Positions 8,570 through 17,540 of a stretch of 24,026 bases of DNA are shown piece by piece. Under the pieces are notes generated by a model that saw nothing but the letters and a program-made list of their open reading frames with translations, searched no databases and was not told the origin of the DNA. The DNA lies in contig JADGJG010000326.1 of the NCBI GenBank assembly GCA_027596195.1, positions 1 to 24,026 on the forward strand, read 5' to 3'. Positions within the stretch are counted from its first letter, which is position 1; each line of letters opens with the position of its first letter. The translations under genes were made by a program, and so were the position numbers. The stretch is from Podochytrium sp. JEL0797. Its lineage: Eukaryota > Chytridiomycota > Chytridiomycetes > Chytridiales > Chytriomycetaceae.

Positions 8570-10828
8570 TCACCCAACCACAACCTTCCGCCCAAACAAC
8601 CCCTCCACCTCCCCCCCATCCCTCTCACACCCACACCCATACCTCACAGCCACAACCGTACACCCGCACCCCATCACCTCTCTCCACACTGCCAACTCCA
8701 CACCCTCCTCGACCCCACTCATCCCTTCATCCACAAACACCACACTCGGCTTCCAAAACAACACGCGTGCAATCACGAGTCGTTGCTTCTCACCTCCACT
8801 TAACGCTTGCACTGCGTTTGGGATGTTTAGGAGGTGTTCCAACTGTACGCGGGACAAAATGTCCATTAGGTGCCGAGTGTCGAGGGGAACGATGGAAGGG
8901 TACGTGACTTGTCGCCACAATGACAAACGTGAATCGCCCACAGTATCCGCGGCACATGGTGCCAAAAACGCATCCTGCGGAACAACCATCACGCTCCTCG
9001 GGTCCAACAGATCCATTGCGTCGTTCCATTCCACCTTCGCGCCTTTTGGAACGGGCCAGATCCCCGCAATATGGCGCAACAGCGAGGATTTGCCGGATCC
9101 TGATGGTCCTTGGATCAGTGTGTTTTCGTGAGCGTGGATCGCGAAGGTGAGGGGTTGGGAAGACGCGGTGGTGGTCGAGTTGGGTGGGGTCGGGACGAGA
9201 TTCGTGACTTTAAGGATGAGTGTGGGGGTGGTAAGGATGTGGTTGGGCGGGAAGGAGTGTGGGTGGAGGGTGGAGAGGGTGTCACATGATTCGAGGAGCA
9301 TGCCGATACGCGTCGTGTATCCCGAGAGTTGGGTTAATCTGTTTGAAAAATAGCAATTGGGTTCAGTTTTAAGTCGGGAAAGGTGCGTAGAACGGGGGAT
9401 TTTGCTCGTTCCGGATATTCCTACGCGTTCGTGCGTAATCTGCTCGCGCTCAATCCTGTTCTTTCGACGCTTCGCGTCGAGCAAACTTCACGTCGAGGCC
9501 TCGCTACACTCGGATCCATCCCTCCTTCACATCAAATATTTCGACGCATCGCGACGAGTCCACGTCGCACCAAAACCTCGCTACACTCCACTCCAATCAA
9601 AAAAAAAACACTCAACTCCCTCGACAACTGCGTCAACACAGTCAACTGATGAATCAAATACAAACACACAAACAAATTCTTTGCCACAATCCCACTAATC
9701 TCGGCCTCCGTCTTGCCATCGAATGTGCCATCGAAAATCGGAATCGCAACCACGCCATATGTCAACACACTCGCGAGGTACATTGTCGATTCAGTAAGGA
9801 AATGAAGCACAACGTTGCGACCTAGTACGACAAAACTCGCGTCCACGACGGAATCGAGGAGCGTGTCCAACCGGTCGCGTTCGACGCGCTCGGCGTGGAG
9901 GAAGGCAATACGTTCCGCTTGTACACGCGTGTGAACATGAGTGAATCGGAAATCACCCTCGAGTTTTTCTTTGGCGTAGACGGCGGGGACGATGGGGTTC
10001 ATGGCCGTGCGGCAGAGCCACCATGACGAGAAAAAGAATACGAAAATGAGGAGAGGCGAAAGGAAGGATTCAGAGACGGCGTAGGTTGCATAGGAGTAGT
10101 AGATGACGAGGAAAGGGAGGGGTATCAGTTTGACGGCGATTTGGGACGTCATTTCGGAAAAGAGGGAAATGTCTTGGGTGATGGTTTGGTCGGGGTTGTC
10201 GATCCGGTTTTGGTGGGTGGATTTGTCGGGTGTGAGGGTGAGGAGTGGGGAGGATTCCTCGTTGTGAATGACTGATTCTTCGCACTGGGACTCGAAACTC
10301 CGGCGTTCCAGATCGGAGAATTTAGGCACGTCCGGGTTGAGACAAATGCTTGCGATTCCATACAGGTTGTGCTGCTTGACGTACTTGTCGTGCATCAGAC
10401 GGGTCAGACGTTCGCGAACAACCAGGGCCAGACATCCTCTGGACCACTCTTTGACGACAGTGAGGGCAGCAAAGGTGAGATACAGGGTAACGCAAGTGAT
10501 AATCAGCGTGGTGAATGCGGGAAAGTCGCGGCGGGCGAGAACAGGGTAGATTTGCGAAACTCGGGTTCCGGCTGGAGACGAATCAGTCATTGTTGTTACT
10601 CCGAAGTGATCATGCGAGTCACTCACCCAGATATGCAAGCACCTCAGCCAGCGCACACAGTAATACGATCAAGGAAACAATGCGCTGTACCGAGCTAAAG
10701 AGTCGCTGGGGGGAACACAGGCGGAACGCAACGGGTGCCTTGGATATGTCGCTCGATGCCTGGTGGGGACCAGAAGCCAGGCACAGAAGCCGCCACAGCC
10801 GCGCAACGAAGATCCCATCGACCCGCAT
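8570..10828 (-). CDS. ABC transporter half-molecule, subfamily D, ABCD4-like (641 aa, 3 exons)
   Basis: Predicted membrane ATPase with an N-terminal transmembrane domain and a C-terminal nucleotide-binding domain. Proposed exons: 10828-10627, 10571-9617 and 9338-8570. The 55-nt intron (GTGAGT...CTCCAG) and the 278-nt intron (GTTGAG...AACAG) both keep frame. Family marks: YPVLARRDFPAF, IDNPDQTITQDI, EGDFRFTHVHTRVQAERIAF (the EAA-like loop of ABCD proteins), SGYTTRIGMLLE, Walker A GPSGSGKSS, signature LSGGEKQR and Walker B VVFVDEG. The end is odd: the switch-His motif (usually GHR) reads VAVRYG, and the D-loop is SGVE. ABCD4 carries cobalamin across the lysosomal membrane in animals; other ABCD members carry fatty acyl-CoA into peroxisomes. 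The ABCD4 reading rests on overall pattern and the CobU/CobS neighbours. It is divergent from the CobS relic, with 51 bp between start codons. Confidence 0.75.
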
Positions 10829-10879
10829 CGTCTTTATCTGTTGATCTACTTTTATTTTATTTTTCTCTCCACACAAGCC
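10829..10879. promoter_or_regulatory. Short divergent promoter between the ABC transporter and cobS relic
   Basis: Only 51 bp separate the ATG of the ABC transporter (10828, minus) from the ATG of the CobS-like relic (10880, plus). The interval is AT-rich, with TTTTATTTTATTTTT resembling a TATA region. A shared promoter would have co-regulated the two. This is inferred from arrangement. Confidence 0.45.
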
Positions 10880-11858
10880 ATGGCCCACGGAAGCACCGCC
10901 GAACCCGCCCCAGACCCTTCCACGCCCCTCATTGTCCCCAAAGAGGAAAAGAGCGTCTCCTTCGCCGTCCAGGAGACCCACGCGTTCCTCAGCGGAATCA
11001 TAATTGGTTGTCCCAGTCCACAGCCTACTTTCTTGTCATTGGCGTGATTGTGGGTCTTGACGGCTTTGCGTTCTTCTCCCTCGGATACTGGTCGACATGT
11101 GTGATGGCTTTGGAGGAGGTTGGACACGAACCTCCATCCTGCGTATTATGCGAGACTCTTGCATTTGCGTGTTTGTGGGCCTCGGCCTCGCCATGTTCCA
11201 ACTCAAGAAACTCGCGGCCGTCTCATAGTTCCTCGAAACAACCCCCTTGGGCCCCCTCGATGCATCCTACGCCGTGATTCACCCGCGCCTACCCATCCTC
11301 ATGACTCACGTCTTCAAACTCGCGCGCATCGGTGGTATCCTCATTTCCGGCCACGTCCTGGGAAGATGGTGCAACAAGTACCTCTTGCATCGGTACAAGT
11401 AAGTTGAAAACGCGCCCGCCGTCGGAAAAGACTTTTTGTTGTCGGTCACGAACGCGCGGGTCGTGTTTGCGACGGCGAGTGCGGGTGCGATTGTGGCTGC
11501 GTCTGCCGTCGGAAAAGAGTTTTTGTTGTCGGTCACGAACGCGCGGGTCGTGTTTGCGACGGCGAGTGCGGGTGCGATTGTGGCTAGTGCGTTGCGGATC
11601 GGGGCACTGAGTGTGCAGCAGTTTGTGGTGGATATGGTCGTGTTGTGGGTCGTGTGTTGTTATATTACGGTCACGATGGGGCGCTACATTAACCGCGTGA
11701 TTGGGGGCGTGATTGGGGACTGTTAGGGCGCCACGAATCCGATTGTCGAGTGTGCCACGTATTTGGTGTTGGGTGTAAACAGGATCAGAGTGCTTGGTGA
11801 CGTTACGGATGTGTATTTGATTGAAAAGGCCAGTGTGGACTCTTTGATCAAGTCGTGA
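10880..11858 (+). pseudogene. cobS: Decayed cobalamin synthase (CobS family)
   Basis: CobS is a membrane enzyme that joins adenosylcobinamide-GDP to alpha-ribazole(-phosphate), the last step of nucleotide-loop assembly in B12 synthesis or salvage. The family is seen in the N-terminal block ETHAFLSGIII then STAYFLVIGVIVG, the diagnostic DMCDGFGGGWTR...ILRIMRDS, LDASYAVIHPRLP, GHVLGRWCNKYLLHRYK, and the C-terminal VIGGVIGDC...GATNPIVE. The ATG at 10880 lies 51 bp from the divergent ABC gene. Lesions: frame changes near 11000 and 11085 (with loss of the segment before DMCDG), then one frame to 11858 interrupted by TAG 11226-11228, TAA 11400-11402 and TAG 11724-11726. An 87-bp in-frame duplication is also present. 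CobS is typically bacterial or archaeal, so its presence in a eukaryote suggests transfer. Confidence 0.82.
11421..11594 (+). repeat. 87-bp in-frame tandem duplication within the cobS relic
   Basis: Two nearly identical 87-bp copies (11421-11507 and 11508-11594) each encode 29 residues beginning VGK[DE]FLLSVTNARVVF. They differ at few bases, so the duplication is recent. It adds 29 residues to a membrane segment without shifting the frame. Confidence 0.9.
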
Positions 11859-11980
11859 GGATACATTATGAAGGGAAAGGGGACATTTCTCGCATAAATC
11901 AATGGTTAGTATAGGTTTCTTATTGTCTTCTATGGCATGCATCTCGCAGTGCATCTCATGCGTCGAAAAACTAATTCAGC

Positions 11981-12717
11981 TCATTCCGCGAATTCGAACC
12001 TTTTCAGCGTCGCCTCGTCCGACAACCGTTTGATATCCACACCACATCCCGCAATCATCATGTAAACGCGTTCGGCACGTCTCCCAATGTCCTGGTTAAT
12101 CCTGCCCAACGTATCGCGATCTACCACAAAAACATCAGTCAAAACAAACCAAACAAAACCAACCAACAAAGAACTCACAATACCGCGAGATCTTTCCCTC
12201 CGGACAAACTCCCAACCCAACCTCATTCGCCACAATCACCACCACCTTCCCCTCCCGCTCACACCTATCCAAAAACGCCGTCATCTCCGCGCGCGCAGTG
12301 TCATCCACTTTCTGCGCCCACGCGACAGCTTCGGCATTCACTTCCTCGTCTTTGGGCCACCCGATACGTCCCATCACATTCGCAAGCCACACGGTCGCAC
12401 AGTCCACGAGGATCACGCCGGCAGAGTCGAGGGGGGCGAGAGAAAGGTCGATGGGGCATTCGATTGTGGTCCAGGGTTGGTTGGCGCGGTCTTTGATGTG
12501 CTGGGAGAGTGATCACGTTGAATGGGGTGGAATGTGGGCGAGTGTTGGCGAAACGCAAATAAATTCGGTAGGTCATTTCAGCGTCGCTGCGTTTGGCAGT
12601 GGCAATGTAGAGGAGGGGCAGGTTGGTTGACACGGCGAGTTTCTCGGCGAAAGTTGATTTGCCGGATCGCGCACCGCCGAGGCAGAGAATGATGCGCGAA
12701 GGCGAGGGAGATGCCAT
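11981..12717 (-). CDS. cobU: CobU-like adenosylcobinamide kinase / guanylyltransferase (about 204 aa, 3 exons)
   Basis: Two-activity enzyme of cobalamin salvage: it phosphorylates adenosylcobinamide, then transfers GMP to give AdoCbi-GDP, the substrate of CobS. Motifs: P-loop LGGARSGKSTFAE near the N-terminus, LLYIATAKRSDAEMTYRI, WTTIECPIDLS, VILVDCATVWLANV, VVIVANEVGLGVCPEGK, RDTLGRINQDIGRRAERV, ending MMIAGCGVDIK. Length is close to the usual 180 aa. Intron 2 (12121-12178, GTGAGT...GGTAG, 58 nt) joins SRY to YRD exactly at a conserved point. Intron 1 starts at 12554 (GTTTCG) and ends in frame at 12491 (AAAG). A stronger CCCAG acceptor at 12501 would be out of frame, so this exon edge is uncertain. 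The introns show a eukaryotic nuclear gene rather than bacterial contamination. The P-loop is intact. Confidence 0.85.
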
Positions 12718-12884
12718 CGTTTTTTTTGAAAAATTATCTGTATTTATTTGTGGTAAGGAAGAGCAGACGCGTCCATCTGCCTGCCATCTGCTCGGATGCG
12801 GGATTTATCACGAGCGGGTCTATCAACTCAAATGAGGACACCACATTCGGTGAAGGAACGCTGATGGAGGCGTCTCCTACATTA

Positions 12885-13136
12885 ATAAAAAAGGAGAGGC
12901 CTAGGATTTGTAAATTGGTCCAACTGCGATTGCATACGGGTTTGGTTCTGGGTGAATTGGGTGAGCAGAGCCAGGATTGTGGCGGTAGTGGGAGAGGGGT
13001 CCAAGTTTTGGTATTTTGGTTTTAATTCGTACAAAAATAGATAATTGAACTCATCCAACTTCTGCTCCCGATCCATCAACCCCGCCACAATCACCTCAGC
13101 CGCATATATCGGCACCCCAAATGCGACACGCTGCAT
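12885..13136 (-). CDS. Hypothetical protein, 84 aa
   Basis: The open frame starts at an ATG at 13136 (MQRVAFGVPIYAAEVIV) and ends near 12885. It lies between the CobU-like and PBP-like genes. The first 20 residues are mildly hydrophobic, and the tail is Gln/Thr/Asn-rich (TQFTQNQTRMQSQLDQF) with weak amphipathic character. An AT-rich ATAAAAATA lies about 35 bp upstream. I do not recognise a family. It may be a real small gene, an exon of a larger one, or a chance frame. Confidence 0.35.
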
Positions 13137-13324
13137 CCTCTTCAAAAATCGACACGAGAATCACCAAGTATTTTTATTCTTCGTGTTGTTATTAGTGATC
13201 CACACAATCACCCCCAACTTTCGGGTTTTTTTCGGCGATTTTTTGTTTCTTCCCGCTTTCAAGTCAATCCTCGCGTTTCACAAGCTTTCCGAGTTTGCAA
13301 AAAAGAAAAAAATCAGACCACAGC

Positions 13325-15255
13325 ATGCCCAGACACACTGCCCCCGCGTCCTTCCTTCCCTTGAGGTTCGTTGATTTCAGTATCCTTTTTGGGACCCACT
13401 CGTTGCCTTGCGTTACGCCACTTTGCCACACGGTCCGTCCAAGCTTGAGGATCAACCACTCACGGACACAAAAAATCTCATTAGCTGACCCATCACCCCA
13501 AACACAACAGACAGTTCTCGTACTACTACAACCAGTTCATCTGCATCTTTCTGTTTGCGTCCATGATGGCGGCCGACTCGGTGTTTGCGCAGGCCATGAC
13601 GGCCAACATGCAAACGGGTTGCGTGATGGCGTACGATGCGACGATCGATTACTTTCCTGAAAAGATTGATGCTGGTGAGTTGCGCCGCTGAGTTTATGCA
13701 AGATGTTGGTATTTGTCTGCGGGTGTGGGTTAGAGGAAAAGTCAGTGATAACCGGAGTTTATCTTTTTTGCTCTCGCAAGGGCGGAGGCAGAATGAACAG
13801 CATGTGGGTGTAGGGTTAAACATGGACCCCGTGTTGGTAACGCGAGGACATCTGACTCATATGTCAATTTACACGGGGATGCGCACGAGGGAATTTTTCG
13901 GATGGATCGGAGATTAAATCGCGTTTCGAATTGTGATTTGGCCGCCCCCACCTCCCCCCTCAGATACCCACACAAACCTCCACCTCTTTTTTCTATTCTT
14001 TCTCTATTTCCTCTTGAAATCTGACCAAACGTTTGCAATTCCAGTCAACTTGACGAACCTTGCCTACACCTACTCGAAGAACTACAAAACGATTACGAAC
14101 AAGTTCAGCAACGAAACCATCGTGCTTTACCAATGCGGAACTCCCAAACCCACTGTCCCCGGCGCCACCCAGACCATTTCTGTCCCAATCCAGAACATGA
14201 CTGTGGGCGATACCACCCTCGTGACTTACCTTGAGCTCCTCAACCAGCGTCAAGCGATCAAGTTTACGACCTCTGGAACTCTGTCTTTCATCTCGTCCCC
14301 GTGCATCCAACAAATGGCCGCGGCGAACCAAATCATTGAGTCTGACAGCAAGAACCAAAGCCATCAAATCCAACAAATCGAGTCCACCGCCGTCTTCTTC
14401 AACTACTTTGACCCCTTAGCTGCGAACGTGAGCAACGCCGTCACCTTCCCCGCCTCCGCGGACCCAGGACTCAAAGGCCGCGCCGAATGGATCGGATTCC
14501 TCGCGTCCTTCTTCAACCAAGAATCCCTCTCCAACACCATCTCCGCCTCCCTCGGGAAGAACGTGGGACAACTCTCCACCGCCGCCAACGCCGCGACCTC
14601 CGCCAAACCCGTCGTCGCCTGGATCGAATACCAAGCCCCGTACTCGGCCGCGTACCCCGCTGCCTGGATCATCAACGCGCGTCAATACGAAATCGATTAC
14701 ACGACCAACGCGGGCGCGACCCTCTTCCTCCCCGCCACAACCGTCGGCGCCCTCGTGACCGGAGCGTCAAAGCAAGCCACCGCTTATTCCTACAACACGT
14801 CCACGGCCCTCCTCGCCGCGTTGACGGCTGTCGATATCATCATTGACGAGTCCTTCTACGACGTCAACTCCACCGATTTCGTCACCTCCTTCCTGGTGCC
14901 CACCACGTCGAACCTCAAGTTCATCCAAAACAAGCAAGTATACATGTTCAACAAGGAAATTTCGGGCACCAACGGCGGGAACGAGTTTTTTGAGGCCGGG
15001 ATTGTGGAGGAGAATGTGATGCTTGCGGATTTGATTAGCGTGACGCACCCGGAGGTGGTGGGTGGTGCGACGTACGTGCCCACCTTTTTGAGAAACATTT
15101 TCTCGCAGCAGCAGGTTGTGTTGACAGCGAAGGGATGTGTGGATGCGAGCAAGGCGTTGGTGTTGCCGGTGGTGACGCCTGTGGCCAAGAGTGGTGCGGG
15201 GATGGGGGTGGTGGTGTCTGGGTTGGTTGCGGTGATGGCTGCTTTGTTTGCTTAG
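13325..15255 (+). CDS. Secreted, GPI-anchored periplasmic-binding-protein-like gene, candidate B12-binding (BtuF/CBA1-like), 471 aa
   Basis: Candidate cell-surface cobalamin-binding protein. The clear intron is 13675-14044 (GATGCTG|GTGAGT...ATTCCAG|TC), fusing YDATIDYFPEKIDA to VNLTNLAYTYSKNYKTI. After it come IVLYQCGTPKP, a class III periplasmic-binding-like body and several N-glycosylation sequons. The tail AKSGAGMGVVVSGLVAVMAALFA is small residues plus a hydrophobic end, as in GPI signals. Upstream, the frame encodes FICIFLFASMMAADSVFAQ, a signal peptide core, but is closed by a stop at 13482. A first exon from ATG 13325 (MPRHTAPASFLPL), spliced from 13365 to 13511, keeps frame, though its donor GTTCGT is weak. 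The minimal start is ATG 13563. Resemblance to algal CBA1 and bacterial BtuF is a judgement from the YQCG/KNYK pattern and context; an iron or other ligand is possible. Confidence 0.65.
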
Positions 15256-15340
15256 AGTTGTTTGCTTAGAGGGATGGGGGAGAATTGTTTTAATTTTGTT
15301 TGGAGCGTTTTGTGTGTTGTTCTCTTTTCTTGTTTGGTCA

Positions 15341-15346
15341 AATAAA
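15341..15346 (+). terminator. Polyadenylation signal of the PBP-like gene
   Basis: AATAAA lies 86 nt after the TAG at 15253-15255, in a T/G-rich 3' flank, the usual position for a 3'-end signal. The next gene is convergent, ending at 15481. Confidence 0.5.
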
Positions 15347-15480
15347 AGCTCCCCAGTGAACAAGTTGGTTGCTATGAATTTGAATTTTCTAAAAAAGAAA
15401 AGGGGAATGTGTGTGCAGCGTGTATTTGATTTTCGACGCGTTCAAATGGGGTATTCATACAATTGTGAAAAGTGAGACCA

Positions 15481-16014
15481 TTAAGATTCCACCATTGACG
15501 AACAAATCTCTCCCAAACGCCCCTCCAACACTGCGATCCGTTGCTTGAGCTCCAACTCCCTCGGCCCAAACGTGGCCGCTACGCTTTCCAACACGGCGGC
15601 ATACTTCTCCAGCGCCATCTTTTCATCCTGCAGTTGCTGAATCAGGTTGTCGAGTTGCGTCACTTGCGTGGACTTGGCCGCACGCCACTTTCGTGACGCT
15701 AGGCTTGCGTTGGAAAGCTGTGGAGAAGGCGTAGGAGGGAAGGTAAAGGAAAAGCTGTCTTGGTCAACAGTGGAGGTGGGCGACACTTGTATCGCGAGGG
15801 TTTGTGGTGGCAGTTGGGAAACCGGAACCAAAGGAAGGATCGAGTTGTTCAAGAACAAACAATCGATGGAGTCGAATTCAGTGACCGATGCCGGAGTGGG
15901 ATTGTTCCAAAACATCAAGTCCATGTCAATGGATTCGGGGAGTGAGATGGGGGTGTCAGTGGGCTCGTTCAGAAGCCAGTCATGTACGGCGGTATTGCAA
16001 GTGCGTTCGATCAT
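15481..16014 (-). CDS. Atypical bZIP protein, W class, with shortened basic region (177 aa)
   Basis: Paralogue of the protein at 5389. The N-terminal region is closely similar (LNEPTDTPISLPESIDMDLM, EFDSIDCLFLNNSILPLVP), as is the zipper (VLESVAATFGPRELELKQRI). The basic region is unusual: the KRSRQ segment is gone and the sequence reads SNASLASRKWRAAKSTQV. The residue at the Asn/Gln position is therefore Ala, and only one cluster of basic residues remains. The frame is open from ATG to stop, and AAAAAAAGC sits 14 nt before the ATG. It might act as a dimer partner that binds DNA poorly, a dominant-negative form; this is inference. It converges on the PBP-like gene, with 225 bp between stop codons. 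Confidence 0.8.
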   Translation of the reverse strand: MIERTCNTAVHDWLLNEPTDTPISLPESIDMDLMFWNNPTPASVTEFDSIDCLFLNNSILPLVPVSQLPPQTLAIQVSPTSTVDQDSFSFTFPPTPSPQLSNASLASRKWRAAKSTQVTQLDNLIQQLQDEKMALEKYAAVLESVAATFGPRELELKQRIAVLEGRLGEICSSMVES

Positions 16015-16027
16015 TGGCTTGTAGAAC

Positions 16028-16036
16028 GCTTTTTTT
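16028..16036 (-). promoter_or_regulatory. AAAAAAAGC element upstream of the bZIP at 15481-16014
   Basis: On the minus strand, seven A plus GC lie 14 nt before the ATG at 16014. The same element precedes the related genes at 5389 and 17541-18068. Confidence 0.45.
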
Positions 16037-16037
16037 C

Positions 16038-17110
16038 TTCGTCAAGTTAATATTTTTCAATTCTCAAGGATTTGATATCACAATTTAAAGATACGCTTGA
16101 TGCCGTGAAATCACATCTCGAACCTCTTGCCCCGGCAGTTTGCGAAACCACTTTAGTCATGCTTAATCTCCAGTCATTACACCCCCAAGGGGTTTTTCTG
16201 TTCGAATTCCAAACTACTGCGATTATAACGGAATTCTTTCGCGATAGCGGATCTTATTCCTATCGAATTCCACCCGGTCGAATTGTGATCACGAAAAAAC
16301 GAGCATAATTGCGGTCGCTTTCCTCGCGGTCGAATTGTGCACAGAAAACACGAGCGTAAAAACGTTAGAATCATAATAACTGCCCCCTCAATCACAACAA
16401 AACGAACTGGGGCTCGAACCGATTTTCCCTTGATCCACTTGAATGCAGTGCCTAGCTCGTGGATTCGTGACGCCCGTTTCCCAAACACCCGCTGCAATCC
16501 GGGTCTTCTAAGCGTGCCGATCTGGAGCTTCGATGCAATGCAGGAACAGAGGATGAAGGAGCGCGTAATGGGTGAGGTCCACTCGGGTGTTTCACAACTT
16601 ATAATGTTGACTCACTGCCAGCGAAGTCGCCCGAATCGTATTTACGCTGCCCGTTAAAGTATGATTATGAGGAAGAAGTCCACGCAAGCGACAGCGATTC
16701 CAAATAAAATCCTATTTTCCGCCAGAATCTGGCTATTTTGGACCATTGATGATGACTGTTGATTTCTCGTGTTTTTGATCCGTACGCGGCGGCAGTGGAA
16801 GTACATTCGGTCATCTTCGTTTGTTTTGTTTTGGGGGGGCTGCGAAGCCATCTCTCTTTTAAGGATTGCCCCTCTCTTGAGATTAGAAATAATTTTATCT
16901 TGCAGCGGAAGTCTGCGGAAGTTTGTCAGCTCACAAATCAAAACGGGATCTAATCCTCCTTTCCCCCACTCTTATATATCGCTTTCAAACTAAAGAAATC
17001 ACATGTAAAAATCTTTGGGAAAGCTGGCAAAAGAAGAAGTTTGTATCCAAATATTCATATTATTAATTGATAGTATTGAAAGAAAGAAAAAATTGAAAGT
17101 GTTCATGCTT
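16038..17110. other. Gene-free stretch of about 1.1 kb
   Basis: No supported gene. Two imperfect direct repeats around CGGTCGAATTGTG start near 16277 and 16328. A short segment near 16410-16475 resembles part of a tRNA on the minus strand (GGTTCGAGCCCC) but does not fold into a proper cloverleaf. Several open frames here lack motifs. Confidence 0.5.
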
Positions 17111-17425
17111 TCACTCAGACAACGATTGAACCTCTTTCAATTGCCCTTCCAGCAATGCTATCCGTTGCTTGAGCTCCGCCTCTCTCGGCCCAAACGTGGC
17201 CGCCACGCTCCCCAACAGCTTCTCCAGCGCCATCTTGTCATCCTGTAGCTGCTAAATCCGGCTGTCGAGTTGCGTGACTCGCGCGGACTTGGCAGCACTC
17301 CACTTTCGCGCCGCGATGGCTTGTCGAGATCGTTTCTGGGTTTCCACGATCGGTTCGGAAGGAAAGTTGGACTGCTCCGTCGAAGACATGGGAGAGAATT
17401 GTATGCGATCCTGTCTCAGCTGGTT
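17111..17425 (-). pseudogene. 5'-truncated W-class bZIP with a zipper stop
   Basis: Minus-strand copy of the 5389/17541 type. It retains QFSPMSSTEQSNFPSEP, the basic region KRSRQAIAARKWSAAKSARV (with Ser in place of the usual Arg after Trp) and the zipper to a TGA at 17111-17113. The start of the zipper reads DSRI then TAG (17252-17254) where the relatives have CAG for Gln. A stretch of about three codons is missing before SVAATFGPRE. Homology stops upstream of QFSP, so the N-terminal activation-like domain and promoter are missing. An alternative start to 17530 adds unrelated residues. This is a dead tandem copy next to the intact gene at 17541. Confidence 0.8.
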
Positions 17426-17540
17426 CAAAAGGTAAGGAACGAATAAAAGGTGTGAAAATGGCCAGAAGAAAGATTTTGCGAGTGTATATTCAGAACATTC
17501 TTTATTGCTATTGTTAAATGATGTGGACACGTAATGCGAT

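Noticed and set aside
9460..9485. Hairpin TCGACGC-TTC-GCGTCGA as a regulatory or mobile-element end
   Set aside because: It lies inside the 278-nt intron of the ABC gene, is only 7 bp long, and has no partner or target-site duplication.
11226..11726. TAG/TAA reassignment to sense codons, because the CobS frame is otherwise open
   Set aside because: TAG and TAA end intact genes in the window (1275 and 5973), and the CobS 5' part is frameshifted too. Decay is the simpler explanation.
11289..11954. Long minus-strand open frame opposite the CobS relic
   Set aside because: Its Arg/His/Thr-rich repeats are the antisense of the CobS coding frame and its 87-bp duplication. No motif.
12860..12905. 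Bacterial-type terminator (TCTCC...GGAGA)
   Set aside because: The stem is short and the setting is a eukaryotic nuclear gene region with introns and AATAAA signals. Probably chance.
16405..16478. Possible tRNA on the minus strand ending GGTTCGAGCCCC
   Set aside because: A 74-nt span can be drawn, but the acceptor and T stems do not pair properly and no anticodon loop with U33 is found.
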